Positions 54,877 to 63,290 of a stretch of 64,000 nucleotides of DNA are shown one piece after another. The position numbers and the translations under genes were made by a program. Within the stretch, counting starts at the first letter, position 1; each line of letters starts with the position of its first letter. Source of the stretch: Candidatus Dormiibacter sp. (GTDB lineage: Bacteria; Chloroflexota; Dormibacteria; UBA8260). The stretch is from the NCBI GenBank assembly GCA_025450495.1, contig JANWHI010000070.1, positions 21,214-85,213 of the forward strand, in the 5' to 3' direction. The notes under the pieces are model-generated. The model did not search any database, had not been told where the DNA came from, and saw nothing but the letters and a program-made list of their open reading frames with translations.

Positions 54877-55953
54877 TCAGGGGGTCCCGGCAGCGATGGT
54901 CTGCTCCACCTGGGCGCGTCGCCCGGCGTCGATCTCTCCCGCGGTTCGCTCGTCGTCGCCGATCATGGCGTCGAGGTCGACATCGCTGTAGCCGAGAACC
55001 CCCATGTCGGCGAAGGCGGATCGCACCCGAGGACCGAAGAGGCCGATGTCCTTGAGGGTTGGTGCGATCCTGGTGAACAGCAGGCTGCGGAACTGCACCT
55101 GTGACTCCGACTGGTTGACGAAGCGCAGACATTCCTCAACGGGCAATCCCAGGTTCTCCCACACCTCGTGGGCGAGGAACCGGTCGCGCATCAGGTAGCA
55201 CGCCTGCACGCAAAACTCTTCACGCTCGTCACGCTCGCGTTCGGACAGCTGTGGGTAGAAGTCGCGAAGCGCAAGGCGGCCGAAGGCCACGTGGCGTGCT
55301 TCATCCTCCATCACGTAGGCGGTGACGGCACGCGCGAGCTGGTTCTCGGCGACGTCGCGGATCAGGCCAAAGGCGGCCAGGGCGAGCCCCTCGATCAGCA
55401 CCTGCATGCCGAGGTAGGTCATGTCCCATCGCGAGTCCGATACCACGTCGTCGAGAAGCGATTTGAGGTGCGCGTTGATCGGGTAGGCCATGCCCAGCTT
55501 CTCGTGCAGGTAGCGGGAGTACGTCTCGACGTGACGCGCCTCGTCCATCACCTGGGTCGCGGCGTAGAACTTGCTGTCGATGTCGGGGACGGTCTGGACG
55601 ATCTTCGACGCGCAGATCAAGGCACCCTGCTCGCCGTGGAGGAACTGCGAGAACTGCCAGGACGCGAGGTGGTACACGACCTGGGCACGGTCATGCTCGC
55701 CCATGCGCTCCCAGGTGTCGCTGCCGTAGATGGGCACGTAGTACTCAGGCGCCTGCAGCGGATTGTCATGGTCAACGTCGATCGACCAGTCGATGCGTTC
55801 GCGACTGTTCCACTGCCTGGTCTTTCCCTTCTCATAGAGGTTGAGAAGGCGATCGCGTCCCTCGTCGTACTCCCAGGTGAAGACCGTCTGCGCGCCGCCG
55901 TCGACGATCCAGCGCGTCTGTTCCACGGGCAGGGTGTACACGCGAGTGCTCAT
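54877..55953 (-). CDS. Ferritin-like di-iron protein (possible oxygenase)
   Basis: 358 residues of a helical ferritin-like fold. Two ligand sets are visible: a Glu in FLHGEQGALI with AATQVMDEARHVETYSRYL, and IEGLALAAF with AYVMEDEARHVAFGRLALR. The paired EARH motifs are those of carboxylate-bridged di-iron proteins such as ribonucleotide reductase R2-like oxygenases or AurF-type N-oxygenases. Length and both motifs suggest a redox-active site. It follows a MerR regulator by 9 nt with a GGAGAAGG ribosome site, so it is probably the regulated product. Confidence 0.82.
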   Translation of the reverse strand: MSTRVYTLPVEQTRWIVDGGAQTVFTWEYDEGRDRLLNLYEKGKTRQWNSRERIDWSIDVDHDNPLQAPEYYVPIYGSDTWERMGEHDRAQVVYHLASWQFSQFLHGEQGALICASKIVQTVPDIDSKFYAATQVMDEARHVETYSRYLHEKLGMAYPINAHLKSLLDDVVSDSRWDMTYLGMQVLIEGLALAAFGLIRDVAENQLARAVTAYVMEDEARHVAFGRLALRDFYPQLSERERDEREEFCVQACYLMRDRFLAHEVWENLGLPVEECLRFVNQSESQVQFRSLLFTRIAPTLKDIGLFGPRVRSAFADMGVLGYSDVDLDAMIGDDERTAGEIDAGRRAQVEQTIAAGTP

Positions 55954-55962
55954 GGCCTTCTC

Positions 55963-56673
55963 CTAGGCGGTGGCGCCGGCGGCTTCGGGGGCGAGGTCGA
56001 GCCAGCGCTGCATCTCACCGCGAACGGCGCGCTGGTGCAGCAGCGACAGGAGGCGATCGGTGAGGGGCAGACCACGGTGCACCAGGTCGCGCAGTGTCTG
56101 GGCATCGTGGCGATGCAGCACCGGCTCGACGATGCGCGCCAGCTCGTCCGCGACCAGCCGCTCGACGGCGTCGCGATACACAGCGAGGTTCTCGATGGCG
56201 AAGCCCGACTCCTCGGTGAAGCCGGAGGCACGCATCGCGGCGACCAGGTCGAGCAGGCGCAGGTCGCTGCTGCTGATCGGCCTGGTCGAGCCGACCAGGC
56301 CGAGGCGCTGCAGGCTCGCCACGTCGGTCGGCGCCAGGCGCGCGCTGACCGCCGCAAGCTCGGCCGCCCCGGCGGCGGGGTCCGGTTCGTCGAGCAGGGC
56401 GCCGAGCGCCTGCAGGGCGCGGATCTCCTCGACGGGAAGCTCACCGCGCATCTCGAGCACGCGCGCGATGCTGCGCAGAGACAGGTTCAGCTCAGTCTGC
56501 AGGACGCGGATCCAGCGGATTCGGGCGGCCGTCGAGTCGGCGTACAGCGCCTGGTTGCCCGCCGTCTTGCGCGCCTTGGGCAGAAGGCCCTGCTGCGCGT
56601 AGAAATGGATGGTCGGCGCGCTCACCCCGGTGAGACGGACGAGGTCGCGCATCCGGTGCACGGTCGCGGGCAT
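55963..56673 (-). CDS. MerR-family transcriptional regulator
   Basis: 236 residues. The N-terminal MerR winged helix (RMRDLVRLTGVSAPTIHFYA, QQGLLPKA, ARIRWIRVLQTELNLSLRSI) is followed by a large, unassigned effector domain of about 140 residues, longer than in metal-type MerR. No metal-binding cysteines occur, so a small-molecule ligand is likelier. It heads a two-gene operon with a di-iron protein, and a palindrome with a promoter lies directly upstream. Confidence 0.85.
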   Translation of the reverse strand: MPATVHRMRDLVRLTGVSAPTIHFYAQQGLLPKARKTAGNQALYADSTAARIRWIRVLQTELNLSLRSIARVLEMRGELPVEEIRALQALGALLDEPDPAAGAAELAAVSARLAPTDVASLQRLGLVGSTRPISSSDLRLLDLVAAMRASGFTEESGFAIENLAVYRDAVERLVADELARIVEPVLHRHDAQTLRDLVHRGLPLTDRLLSLLHQRAVRGEMQRWLDLAPEAAGATA

Positions 56674-56699
56674 GGCCCCGCGATGGTCGGGCCTCGAGC

Positions 56700-56723
56700 A
56701 TCAAGTGTCAAGTGGCACTTGAT
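56700..56723 (-). promoter_or_regulatory. MerR operator and promoter candidate
   Basis: ATCAAGTG and CACTTGAT form a perfect 8-bp inverted repeat with an 8-nt spacer. A TTGACA (56712-56707, minus strand) lies within it, and GACCAT, 17 nt farther (56689-56684), could serve as -10, giving a very short leader before the MerR ATG at 56673. This fits autoregulation of the merR/di-iron operon. Confidence 0.6.
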
Positions 56724-56860
56724 ACTCAGGATCGCCGCAGTCGCTCCCCGTGACCCACCCGGGGACATGGAGCGGCCAGTTGTGCATAATCTGATAGTGA
56801 TGCTGTAAGCTAAGGCTCAGCTCCGCTCCAGGAATGCGCGGACAGTAGGAGGCACAAAGG

Positions 56861-57070
56861 GTGTTCACAGGGACTCGACAACTCGATGGAGCCGTCACTT
56901 CGGTGGTCGTCGCCTCCGTAGAGCGACGGGCCATCCTGCGCCGTCGGCGCCACGCCGCGCGACGCCGCCGGCTCGTCCTGCATCTTCGCGACGGGCTCGG
57001 CATCAGCGTGATCGCCTGCTTCTCCCTGACGCTCTTCGCAGTGACCCTGTTCAGCCTGGTGGGCCGCTGA
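56861..57070 (+). CDS. Small single-pass membrane protein of unknown function
   Basis: 69 residues: a polar N-terminus, a strongly basic stretch (RRAILRRRRHAARRRR) and a C-terminal hydrophobic helix (ISVIACFSLTLFAVTLFSLV). An AGGAGG sits 8 nt before the GTG start, and the 100 bp upstream is unusually AT-rich (CATAAT at 56785-56790), which supports a real gene. No family recognised. Confidence 0.55.
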   Translation: MFTGTRQLDGAVTSVVVASVERRAILRRRRHAARRRRLVLHLRDGLGISVIACFSLTLFAVTLFSLVGR

Positions 57071-57089
57071 CCGGTCAGGGCTCACAGGC

Positions 57090-57743
57090 TCAGCGCGCCG
57101 GCCACTCGACGTCACCGAAGAAGCCCGCGGGCTTGGGCGACCTCAGGTAGGCGGCCAAGCCGCGCCGGCTGGACTCGATGGTGGAGTGCTCGCCGTGGCC
57201 GGGAAGGACCACAGTCTCCGGCGGCAGCGGCAGCAGCCGCGCCTGGATGCTGGCGATGATCGTCTCCAGGTCACCGGTGGCAAACGTCTTGCCGGGTCCG
57301 CCGCGGAACAGGGTGTCGCCGCTGATCACCGCGCCGCCGACCCGCAGCGAGATGCTCCCCGGCGTGTGTCCCGGGGTCAGCAGCACGTCCACCCGCACCG
57401 ACCCGACCAGGACCTCGTCGCCGTCATGCAGCAGGCCGTCGATGCGCTCCTTGGGGATGTTCACCTCGGTTGCGCCCACGCGCACCGGCGCTCCAGTGGC
57501 GGCACGGACGGCGTCGTACGTCGCCCAGTGGTCGGGGTGCCAGTGGGTGGCGATGACCTGCCGAACATCTCCGTCGGCTGCGATTGCGGTGAGCAACGGA
57601 CCCTCCTCGAGAGGCATGTCCACAAGGAGGGACACCCCCGCCTCGAGGTCGCGAACGATGTACGCGTTGTTCCCGTACGGGCCCATTGGACCCACGCGGA
57701 CGATGCGGACGCCACCGGCTTCGTGGACGGTGAGGTCAGCCAC
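57090..57743 (-). CDS. MBL-fold metallo-hydrolase (glyoxalase II-like)
   Basis: 217 residues. ATHWHPDHWATYDAV is the HxHxDH zinc motif (with WHPDH), LTPGHTPGSISLRV and VISGDTLFRGGPGKT add ligands, and VVLPGHGEHSTI the last histidine. These mark hydroxyacylglutathione-hydrolase-like hydrolases, which act on thioesters and many other substrates. Its start overlaps the HhH-GPD gene upstream by 8 nt. Confidence 0.87.
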   Translation of the reverse strand: MADLTVHEAGGVRIVRVGPMGPYGNNAYIVRDLEAGVSLLVDMPLEEGPLLTAIAADGDVRQVIATHWHPDHWATYDAVRAATGAPVRVGATEVNIPKERIDGLLHDGDEVLVGSVRVDVLLTPGHTPGSISLRVGGAVISGDTLFRGGPGKTFATGDLETIIASIQARLLPLPPETVVLPGHGEHSTIESSRRGLAAYLRSPKPAGFFGDVEWPAR

Positions 57744-58365
57744 GCCGCCTGGGGTGTAACGGGGCGCCGCCCAACGGGGCGCAGCCCGACTGGGCGCGCA
57801 TCGACGCCTTCCAGGCGCGCTTGCCGGCCTGGTACTCCTCGCGTTCGGCCACGGTGTGCACGTCGGCGAGGGTCGGGTAGTCGGGCACGAGCGTCTCCCA
57901 GCCCTTGGGCTTGACGTTCAGCTGCTTGACGACCACGCCGAGCACGATGCGCGCCTTCATCTCGCCAAAACCAGGCAGCGCGCGCAGGCGGGCGCGCAGC
58001 TCGGCTGCGTCGTGGATGCCCGACCAGATGGCGGCCGCATCGTTGCCGTAATCGTTGGCGACGATGGCGCAGAGCGCCTGGACCCGGCCCGCCATGCTCG
58101 CCGGGAAACGGTGGATCGCCGGGCGCTCGCGGAAGGCGGCCTCGAAACGACCCGAATCGATGCCGGCAAGCTCCCGGGCGTCGAGAGTCCCCAGGCGGTT
58201 TTTGATGTCGAGCGGTCCGGTGAACGCCTTCTCGACGGTGATCTGCTGATCGAGGCAGAAGCCGATGAGCAGGGCCAACGGATCCCGCGCGATCAGCGCG
58301 TCCGCCTCTGGATTGCCCGTCCATTCCATCCGCGGCGTGGCACGCGTTCTGGTCTTCGTCGCCAT
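57736..58365 (-). CDS. HhH-GPD-type base excision DNA repair protein
   Basis: 209 residues: LLIGFCLDQQITVEKAFTGP at the N-terminal part and the helix-hairpin-helix segment LRALPGFGEMKARIVLGVVV. This is the compact actinobacterial HhH-GPD group annotated only as a base-excision repair protein, lacking the iron-sulfur tail of endonuclease III. Substrate lesion unknown. The ATG at 58365 is preferred to an in-frame upstream start. Confidence 0.82.
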   Translation of the reverse strand: MATKTRTRATPRMEWTGNPEADALIARDPLALLIGFCLDQQITVEKAFTGPLDIKNRLGTLDARELAGIDSGRFEAAFRERPAIHRFPASMAGRVQALCAIVANDYGNDAAAIWSGIHDAAELRARLRALPGFGEMKARIVLGVVVKQLNVKPKGWETLVPDYPTLADVHTVAEREEYQAGKRAWKASMRAQSGCAPLGGAPLHPRRRG

Positions 58366-58448
58366 TCCGTGCAGCCTAGCGCCAAGTGGGGGACACCCGG
58401 CGGCCATCGCGGCGAGACCGGCTCAATTGCGAACGCTACACTCGCGCC

Positions 58449-58733
58449 ATGTCCTGGCTGGGCCGCCTGTTCGGATCCGCCCCGCCGCCGCCGGTCAACG
58501 CCGTGGTCATCCCCGATGACATCGTCGTCCAACTGGCGGGCGGCGAGGCCCCGCTGCAAACCACGGTCGAGGAGGCGCTGCGCAGTCTTCTCGAGATCCG
58601 CCGCCGCGCCGCCGAGCACGACGCCGAGGGCCTGCCGTTCTGGTTGCGCCGCGAGGCCGGGCAGAAGGGCGAGATCGATGAGTCCCTGCGCGATCGCGTC
58701 ACCCAGCGGCGCGCCGCCGAGAACGAAAGCTGA
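58449..58733 (+). CDS. Hypothetical protein, probably translated from a leaderless mRNA
   Basis: 94 residues, MSWLGRLFGSAPPPPVNAVV then DDIVVQLAGG and an acidic/basic helix-rich C-terminus (TTVEEALRSLLEIRRRAAEH). TACACT at 58437-58442 lies 6 nt before the ATG, the spacing of a -10 box for a leaderless transcript. No family recognised; cytoplasmic by composition. Confidence 0.6.
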   Translation: MSWLGRLFGSAPPPPVNAVVIPDDIVVQLAGGEAPLQTTVEEALRSLLEIRRRAAEHDAEGLPFWLRREAGQKGEIDESLRDRVTQRRAAENES

Positions 58734-58770
58734 CATTCCCGGTGACCGTGCCGGCAGGAAGGAGTGGCTG

Positions 58771-59814
58771 ATGCGCGCGCTGACGTACGTCGACATCGGA
58801 CGCGTCGAGATGGCCGACGTGCCACGCCCGGCGATCGAGGAACCCGGCGACGTGCTGTTGCGGGTCACGACCACCGCGATCTGCGGCAGCGATCTCCACG
58901 TCCTGCACGGCCGCATCCCGGGGATGTCAGTGGGCGGCATCCTCGGCCACGAGTTCGTCGGAGTGGTGGAGGAGGCGGGCGCAGAGGTGCGGTCGGTGAA
59001 GCAGGGGGACCGCGTGCTCGCCTCATTCACGATCCCCTGCGGCAGCTGCTGGTTCTGCGCCAAGAGGCTGTTCAGCCGCTGCCCCGACCAGCGCGTGTTC
59101 GGCTACGGCATGTTCCTCGGCGACCTCAACGGCGCCCAGGCGGAATACGTGCGTGTCCCCAACGCCGACCTCTGCCTGCGCGTCATCGACGACTCACTGA
59201 GCGACGAAACCGTGCTCTTCGCGGGCGACATCTTCACCACCGGGTATGACTGCGCGGTCGAAGCGCGCATCGAGGAGGGCGATGTCGTCGTCGTGCAGGG
59301 GTGTGGACCGGTGGGGCTGATGGCTGTGCAGGCGGCAAGGACGTTCAGCCCCGCGGTGATCTACGCCGTCGACACCGTCGCCCAGCGGCTCGAGATGGCC
59401 CAGGGCTTCGGCGCGGTGCCCGTCGATGCCTCGGCGGTGCACGTTCCCAGCCACATCCAGGATCACACTCAGGGGCGCGGCGCTGACGTGCTTCTCGAGT
59501 GCGTCGGGGCGATCCCAGCGCTGACGAGCGCGATCGACATCGTGCGCGCCGGGGGACGGATCAGCATCATAGGTGTCTACTCCGAGCCCGAGATGGCGTT
59601 TCCCCTCAACCTCACGTTCGTCAAGGGCATCGACCTCAAGTTCTGCGGCACCGCCAACGTCATCGGAAGATGGGACGACGCTCTCGCCCTGATCGCCGCC
59701 GGCGCAGCCGACCCCGCGTCGATCATCTCGCACCGTCTGCCGCTCGATGACGCGGTGCGCGGCTACGAGCTGTTCGCCGCTCGCGAGGCGATGAAGGTGG
59801 TGCTGACTCCCTGA
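58771..59814 (+). CDS. Zinc-dependent alcohol dehydrogenase
   Basis: 347 residues of the MDR family. Catalytic zinc ligands come from AICGSDLHVLHG (Cys) and GHEFVGVV (His-Glu), the structural-zinc lobe is IPCGSCWFCAKRLFSRCPDQ, and the NAD(P) motif is VQGCGPVGLMAVQAA. The lobe has four cysteines, as in active tetrameric enzymes. A GGAAGGAG ribosome site precedes the ATG by 6 nt. Substrate not known; threonine-dehydrogenase-like and formaldehyde-type relatives are possible. Confidence 0.9.
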   Translation: MRALTYVDIGRVEMADVPRPAIEEPGDVLLRVTTTAICGSDLHVLHGRIPGMSVGGILGHEFVGVVEEAGAEVRSVKQGDRVLASFTIPCGSCWFCAKRLFSRCPDQRVFGYGMFLGDLNGAQAEYVRVPNADLCLRVIDDSLSDETVLFAGDIFTTGYDCAVEARIEEGDVVVVQGCGPVGLMAVQAARTFSPAVIYAVDTVAQRLEMAQGFGAVPVDASAVHVPSHIQDHTQGRGADVLLECVGAIPALTSAIDIVRAGGRISIIGVYSEPEMAFPLNLTFVKGIDLKFCGTANVIGRWDDALALIAAGAADPASIISHRLPLDDAVRGYELFAAREAMKVVLTP

Positions 59815-59827
59815 CGATGGCAAGCCG

Positions 59828-59901
59828 TCCCAGGGGATGGACTCGAACCATCGATACACGGTTTTACAGACCGTTGCCTTAACCAGCTTGGCTACCCTGG
59901 G
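59828..59901 (-). tRNA. tRNA-Tyr (anticodon GUA), class I form with C1-G72
   Basis: Read on the minus strand: acceptor CCCAGGG/CCCTGGG, TA, D-arm GCC-AAGCTGGTTAA-GGC, anticodon stem ACGGT/ACCGT around CTGTAAA, a 5-nt variable loop GTATC, T-arm GATGG-TTCGAGT-CCATC, discriminator A73. All stems pair perfectly. Anticodon GTA is tyrosine. Bacterial tRNA-Tyr normally has a long variable arm (class II) and G1-C72. This gene has a short loop and C1-G72, as in Archaea and Eukarya. CCA is not encoded. Confidence 0.9.
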
Positions 59902-59908
59902 GGGCGGG

Positions 59909-61021
59909 TTAGGATAGCGTAAAGACGGATTGCCTCCGTTGCAGATTGCGGTACACGCCGGCCTGGATGACGTCGCGCACATGGTCGGAGATGGCCAGCA
60001 CCCGCCCCGGCTCCGACAGAGTGTCGTCGCTGTGCGCAGCGACGTCGATCGGTTCGTGGAACTCGATGATCCACGACGACGGCAGCGGGACTAGCCCGGC
60101 GGGACCAAGCCAGGGAAAGGTCGGTGTCACCGGCATGTAGGGAAGCCCGAGGAGCCTGGCGACACCGGGGATTTCGGCGAGGTTGGGGTGGATCTCCTCG
60201 CTGCCGACGATGCTGACGGGCACGATCGGACTTCGGGCGCGCAGCGCCACTTCGACGAAACCGCCGCGGCCGAATCGGCGCAGGCGGTAGCGGTCGGCGT
60301 AAGGCTTGCCCGTGCCCTTGACACCCTCGGGGAAGACCAGCACAAGCTCGTCCCTCTCGAGCAGCATGCGTGCATCGGCGTGGTGCGCCAGCGTGTGACC
60401 AGTGCGGCGCATCAACCACGACACGCCGGGCATGGAGAACAGCCCGTCGAGCACCAGCGCCCGCGCGTGCCGGGGCCGGCTGTGCTCGAGCAGCAGAGCG
60501 GTGCGGACCATGGCGCCGTCGTACGGGATCACGCCGGCGTGGTTGCCCACCAGCAGCGCGCGACCGGTGGCCGGCACGTTCTCGACGCCGATGGCCTGCA
60601 CCCGCCACCAGTTCCGGTACAGCCACGCCGACAGAGGTACCAGTGTCTCCGTCCACTCGCGGTCGAAACCGAAGTCGTCAACGGAGGACTCGCCGTGGCG
60701 CCGCCGGGCGGCCAGCTCGGCGTGGCGTGAGAGCACGTCTGCCACGCCGCGAACCGACCGGGCGACGTCATCGCCGTCGACAGCCGCGAGGCGCCGCAGT
60801 GCGTTGACGCCGAGCGCGGCCAGCCCTGGCAGGCCGCGACGCAGCGAGCTGAGGCCGGCGATGTCGACCGTCGCGTCGCGGGCGGGTTGGAGATCCGCCT
60901 CGACCCGGCGCTGGTCCAGCTCGCGGTCCACCGCATCGAGCAGGCGGTGGAGTGCGATGCGCAGCCGGGCGTCGTCGGCGGTTGCGCGCCGGCGCCGCGG
61001 TGGCGAGGCTGCGCGGCTCAT
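59909..61021 (-). CDS. PlsC-like lysophospholipid acyltransferase family protein
   Basis: 370 residues. An N-terminal helical extension of about 135 residues precedes an LPLAT domain with ALLVGNHAGVIPYDGAMV (NH-x5-D-type motif), VLDGLFSMPGVSWLMRRTG, and ELVLVFPEGVKGTGKPYADR (the FPEG block). It is close to actinobacterial acyltransferases annotated as 1-acyl-glycerol-3-phosphate acyltransferase-like. A second LPLAT protein is encoded at 38413. Start GTG/ATG choice at 61021 is supported by the short gap to the divergent glycosyltransferase. Confidence 0.85.
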   Translation of the reverse strand: MSRAASPPRRRRATADDARLRIALHRLLDAVDRELDQRRVEADLQPARDATVDIAGLSSLRRGLPGLAALGVNALRRLAAVDGDDVARSVRGVADVLSRHAELAARRRHGESSVDDFGFDREWTETLVPLSAWLYRNWWRVQAIGVENVPATGRALLVGNHAGVIPYDGAMVRTALLLEHSRPRHARALVLDGLFSMPGVSWLMRRTGHTLAHHADARMLLERDELVLVFPEGVKGTGKPYADRYRLRRFGRGGFVEVALRARSPIVPVSIVGSEEIHPNLAEIPGVARLLGLPYMPVTPTFPWLGPAGLVPLPSSWIIEFHEPIDVAAHSDDTLSEPGRVLAISDHVRDVIQAGVYRNLQRRQSVFTLS

Positions 61022-61040
61022 GGCCGCCTATTCTCGGTAA

Positions 61041-62078
61041 ATGCACCCGGCGCTGCTCACCAGCGAGGCTGCCGACGTCCGGCGCGGATCCGGCACGGCC
61101 GTGGCCGCCGCCAACCTGGTCGAGGCGCTGGCGCTCAACGGCGTGCAGCTCGCGGTGTTTCGCGGTCGCGACCATCCGCTCGGCCATGGCGTCGCCCGCG
61201 TGCGTTTCAACCGCACCACCTGGTGCGCCGCGTCGTGGTATGACGCGGTGCTCGGTATCGGCGGTGACGGTCAGACGGCAACGTCGCGGTGCGGGCTCCC
61301 GTTCGTGGCTCTGCCCAAGGCGCTGTATGGACAGGTCTTGCGCAGCGAACCCGCTCTGACGCGCATGCTGCTGCGCGGCCACGCGGCCCTGGAGCGACGA
61401 TCGGCGCTCGCCGCATCGCTCGTGGTCGTTCCCTCACGCTTCGCCGCGGCCGTGGTGCACGACGATTTCGGCGTGCCCTGGTCACGCATTGAGGTGATCC
61501 CCGAGCCGTTCCCGGCGGCGCGGTGGCGGACGGCGCCTGCACCCGCGCGCCAGGGCCGGCGGGCCCTCGTCGTCGCGCACCTCTACCGGCGCAAGCGGGT
61601 TGGCGACGTGATCGCCGCCTGGCCGGCGGTGCGCAAGATCCATCCCGACGCCGAGGTCGATGTCGCCGGCGACGGGCCGGAGCTGGCACCGCTGCGCCGG
61701 GCTGCGGCCGGCGTCGCCGGTGTTCGCATGCACGGCCACGTCGCTCCCGCCCGCCTCCGTGTCCTCTACGCACAAGCGGATGTCCTGGTGTCGGCGAGCG
61801 CGCACGAGACCTTCGGGTACGCCGTCGTCGAGGGGCTCGCCTCAGGGCTGCCGGTGGTGGCCGCCAGCGCCCCGGCGGTCGTCGAGCTCTGCGAGGGTGC
61901 CGTCGCCGAACGGGTGGCCATCGGCGACGTTGGCGCGCTTGCCCGCGCCATTGCGACCTCGCTGGATCCCGGTGTTGCCGAGGCCGCGGCCGCCACCAAC
62001 CCAGCGCTGACGGCGCGGTTCGAGTCGAGGACTGTGGGCGCCGCCTACCTGGAGGTGCTCGGCGCGCTGGTCGCCTGA
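61041..62078 (+). CDS. Glycosyltransferase family 4-like protein
   Basis: 345 residues of GT-B fold. The N-terminal acceptor half begins MHPALLTSEAADVRRGSGTA; the donor half includes RRALVVAHLYRRKRVGDVIA, VDVAGDGPELAPLRRAAAGV and SASAHETFGYAVVEGLASGL, whose E-x7-E nucleotide-sugar motif is kept (HETFGYAVVE). No signal or membrane segment. Together with an LPLAT gene and inositol-phosphate synthase nearby it may build an inositol or glycerol glycolipid; that is inferred from position. Confidence 0.85.
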   Translation: MHPALLTSEAADVRRGSGTAVAAANLVEALALNGVQLAVFRGRDHPLGHGVARVRFNRTTWCAASWYDAVLGIGGDGQTATSRCGLPFVALPKALYGQVLRSEPALTRMLLRGHAALERRSALAASLVVVPSRFAAAVVHDDFGVPWSRIEVIPEPFPAARWRTAPAPARQGRRALVVAHLYRRKRVGDVIAAWPAVRKIHPDAEVDVAGDGPELAPLRRAAAGVAGVRMHGHVAPARLRVLYAQADVLVSASAHETFGYAVVEGLASGLPVVAASAPAVVELCEGAVAERVAIGDVGALARAIATSLDPGVAEAAAATNPALTARFESRTVGAAYLEVLGALVA

Positions 62079-62083
62079 CGGGG

Positions 62084-62572
62084 TCAGCGTCGCGCTGACG
62101 GGAGCGCGGCGCGCAGCTCGGCGTTGGCCAGGTACGTCTCGACCGTGGCGAGGATCTGGTCAGGGTCGCCCGCCAGCGAGTCGACGAAGTATCCACCGTC
62201 GTAGGGACGCTGCGCCGCGGCGAGCAGCGCCGCCGCCGGCTGCCGTCGGGGCGGGGGAATCCCGGCCACCAGGCGATAGGCGAGCACCCTCCTGTTGCCC
62301 GCCCGGGTGATCCCGATGTCGTCGATCACCTCCCACCTGGTCAGGCTGCTGAACGGGTACTGCCGCTGGAGAAGGCCCTCCCGGGTGAGCTCGAGGCTGG
62401 GTCGCAGGATCAGCCCGGTGGCGATGAGCGCGACGGCGGGGGCGGCGCAGACGAACCAGCCGATGGTCGCTCCGTTGAGGAGGAAGAGGACGCCGGCCAC
62501 CTCGGTGACGGCGCCCAGGGGAACCACAAGCGCCGCCGGGCGGCGTGCCCGGAACACAACCCGCCCGCTCAC
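62084..62572 (-). CDS. PH-domain-like membrane protein
   Basis: 162 residues. Two hydrophobic helices (VVPLGAVTEVAGVLFLLNG and WFVCAAPAVALIATGLIL) are followed by a bacterial PH-like segment (LELTREGLLQRQYPFSSLTR, VIDDIGITRAGNRRVLAYRL) and a charged C-terminal helix. A GTG at 62572 is the only sensible start, since an ATG at 62580 is out of frame. Function unknown; many actinobacteria encode such proteins. Confidence 0.68.
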   Translation of the reverse strand: MSGRVVFRARRPAALVVPLGAVTEVAGVLFLLNGATIGWFVCAAPAVALIATGLILRPSLELTREGLLQRQYPFSSLTRWEVIDDIGITRAGNRRVLAYRLVAGIPPPRRQPAAALLAAAQRPYDGGYFVDSLAGDPDQILATVETYLANAELRAALPSARR

Positions 62573-62614
62573 CTGGCCATGGTACGCAGGGTCGGCAGGC
62601 CCGCCGTCTCTGCC

Positions 62615-62854
62615 ATGGTGGATGGCGTGCCGGTTCTCGCTGTCTCCGCTGTCGATGTGCTTCTCTTTGTCGGCCTTGGCGCGGCCGGCTTCATCGTCGT
62701 GGCGCTGGTCTGTGCCGGCGTGCTCGCCATGCTCCAGCTGATCCTGCCATCGACGGACGCGGGTGCGGTGGCCGCAGACCGTCTGGACCCGCCCGAGCAG
62801 ACCACCGGTGCAGGTGTCGATCAGCCGCCGGCTGACGCGGAGGTCGATGCATAA
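62615..62854 (+). CDS. Small membrane protein of unknown function
   Basis: 79 residues with one or two hydrophobic segments (LLFVGLGAAGFIVVALVCAG and VLAMLQLILP) and an acidic Pro-rich tail. An earlier in-frame ATG at 62579 would leave only 6 bp to the divergent neighbour, so I prefer 62615. It ends 25 bp before the ArsR-family gene. No family recognised. Confidence 0.5.
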   Translation: MVDGVPVLAVSAVDVLLFVGLGAAGFIVVALVCAGVLAMLQLILPSTDAGAVAADRLDPPEQTTGAGVDQPPADAEVDA

Positions 62855-62858
62855 GGTA

Positions 62859-62873
62859 TCCTTTATCAAAGGA
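62859..62873. repeat. Inverted repeat covering the ribosome site of the ArsR-family gene
   Basis: TCCTTT-ATC-AAAGGA is a perfect 6-bp palindrome directly before the ATG of the regulator, and its right arm contains the AAAGGAAG ribosome site. A second, bulged repeat ATAAGG-TAT-CCTTTAT (62851-62866) overlaps it. It could be an operator for autoregulation or an RNA hairpin masking translation. Confidence 0.5.
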
Positions 62874-62879
62874 AGCGTT

Positions 62880-63290
62880 ATGCAAGCACCCGTCCACGCG
62901 CCCGACCCCGCCCGCCGGCCCGCCCGCCGCGCCATCCCCGGCAGCATCGCGGCCGGTGCCAGCGACCTCTCGGTCGCCTTCGAGGGGCTCGCCAACCCCA
63001 CCCGGCTCCGCATCGTGGAGAGCTTGGCGGGCACCGTCGAGATGCGCGTCAGCGAGCTCGCCGAGCTGTGCATGGTGTCGCAGCCGCGGATGAGCTGGCA
63101 CCTGCGCATCCTCCGCAAGGCCGAGATCATCAGAACCAGGCGCGACGGCCGCGAGGTGTTCTGCCGGCTGGACCGCGACGCCATCGCCGCGCACCTGCGT
63201 GCATTTGTCCGTCTCGTCTCAGCGCGCGCCGATGCCGGTACCGACGCCATCGCCCAGAGTCTTCAACCAGTCAGTGAGGGAATCTCATGA
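62880..63290 (+). CDS. ArsR-family winged-helix regulator upstream of inositol-phosphate synthase
   Basis: 136 residues with a winged helix: [60 protein letters not shown]. The metal-binding CxC of ArsR proper is absent, so it probably senses something other than arsenite or acts by redox through C68 or so. AAAGGAAG precedes the ATG at 62880. Its TGA overlaps the ATG of inositol-1-phosphate synthase, so both genes are cotranscribed and the regulator probably controls inositol synthesis. Confidence 0.85.
   Translation: MQAPVHAPDPARRPARRAIPGSIAAGASDLSVAFEGLANPTRLRIVESLAGTVEMRVSELAELCMVSQPRMSWHLRILRKAEIIRTRRDGREVFCRLDRDAIAAHLRAFVRLVSARADAGTDAIAQSLQPVSEGIS

Noticed and set aside
59828..59901. 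Reading the tRNA-Tyr gene as a pseudogene or another isoacceptor
   Set aside because: All four stems pair fully, D- and T-loop signatures and A73 are intact, and the anticodon loop CTGTAAA clearly gives GUA.
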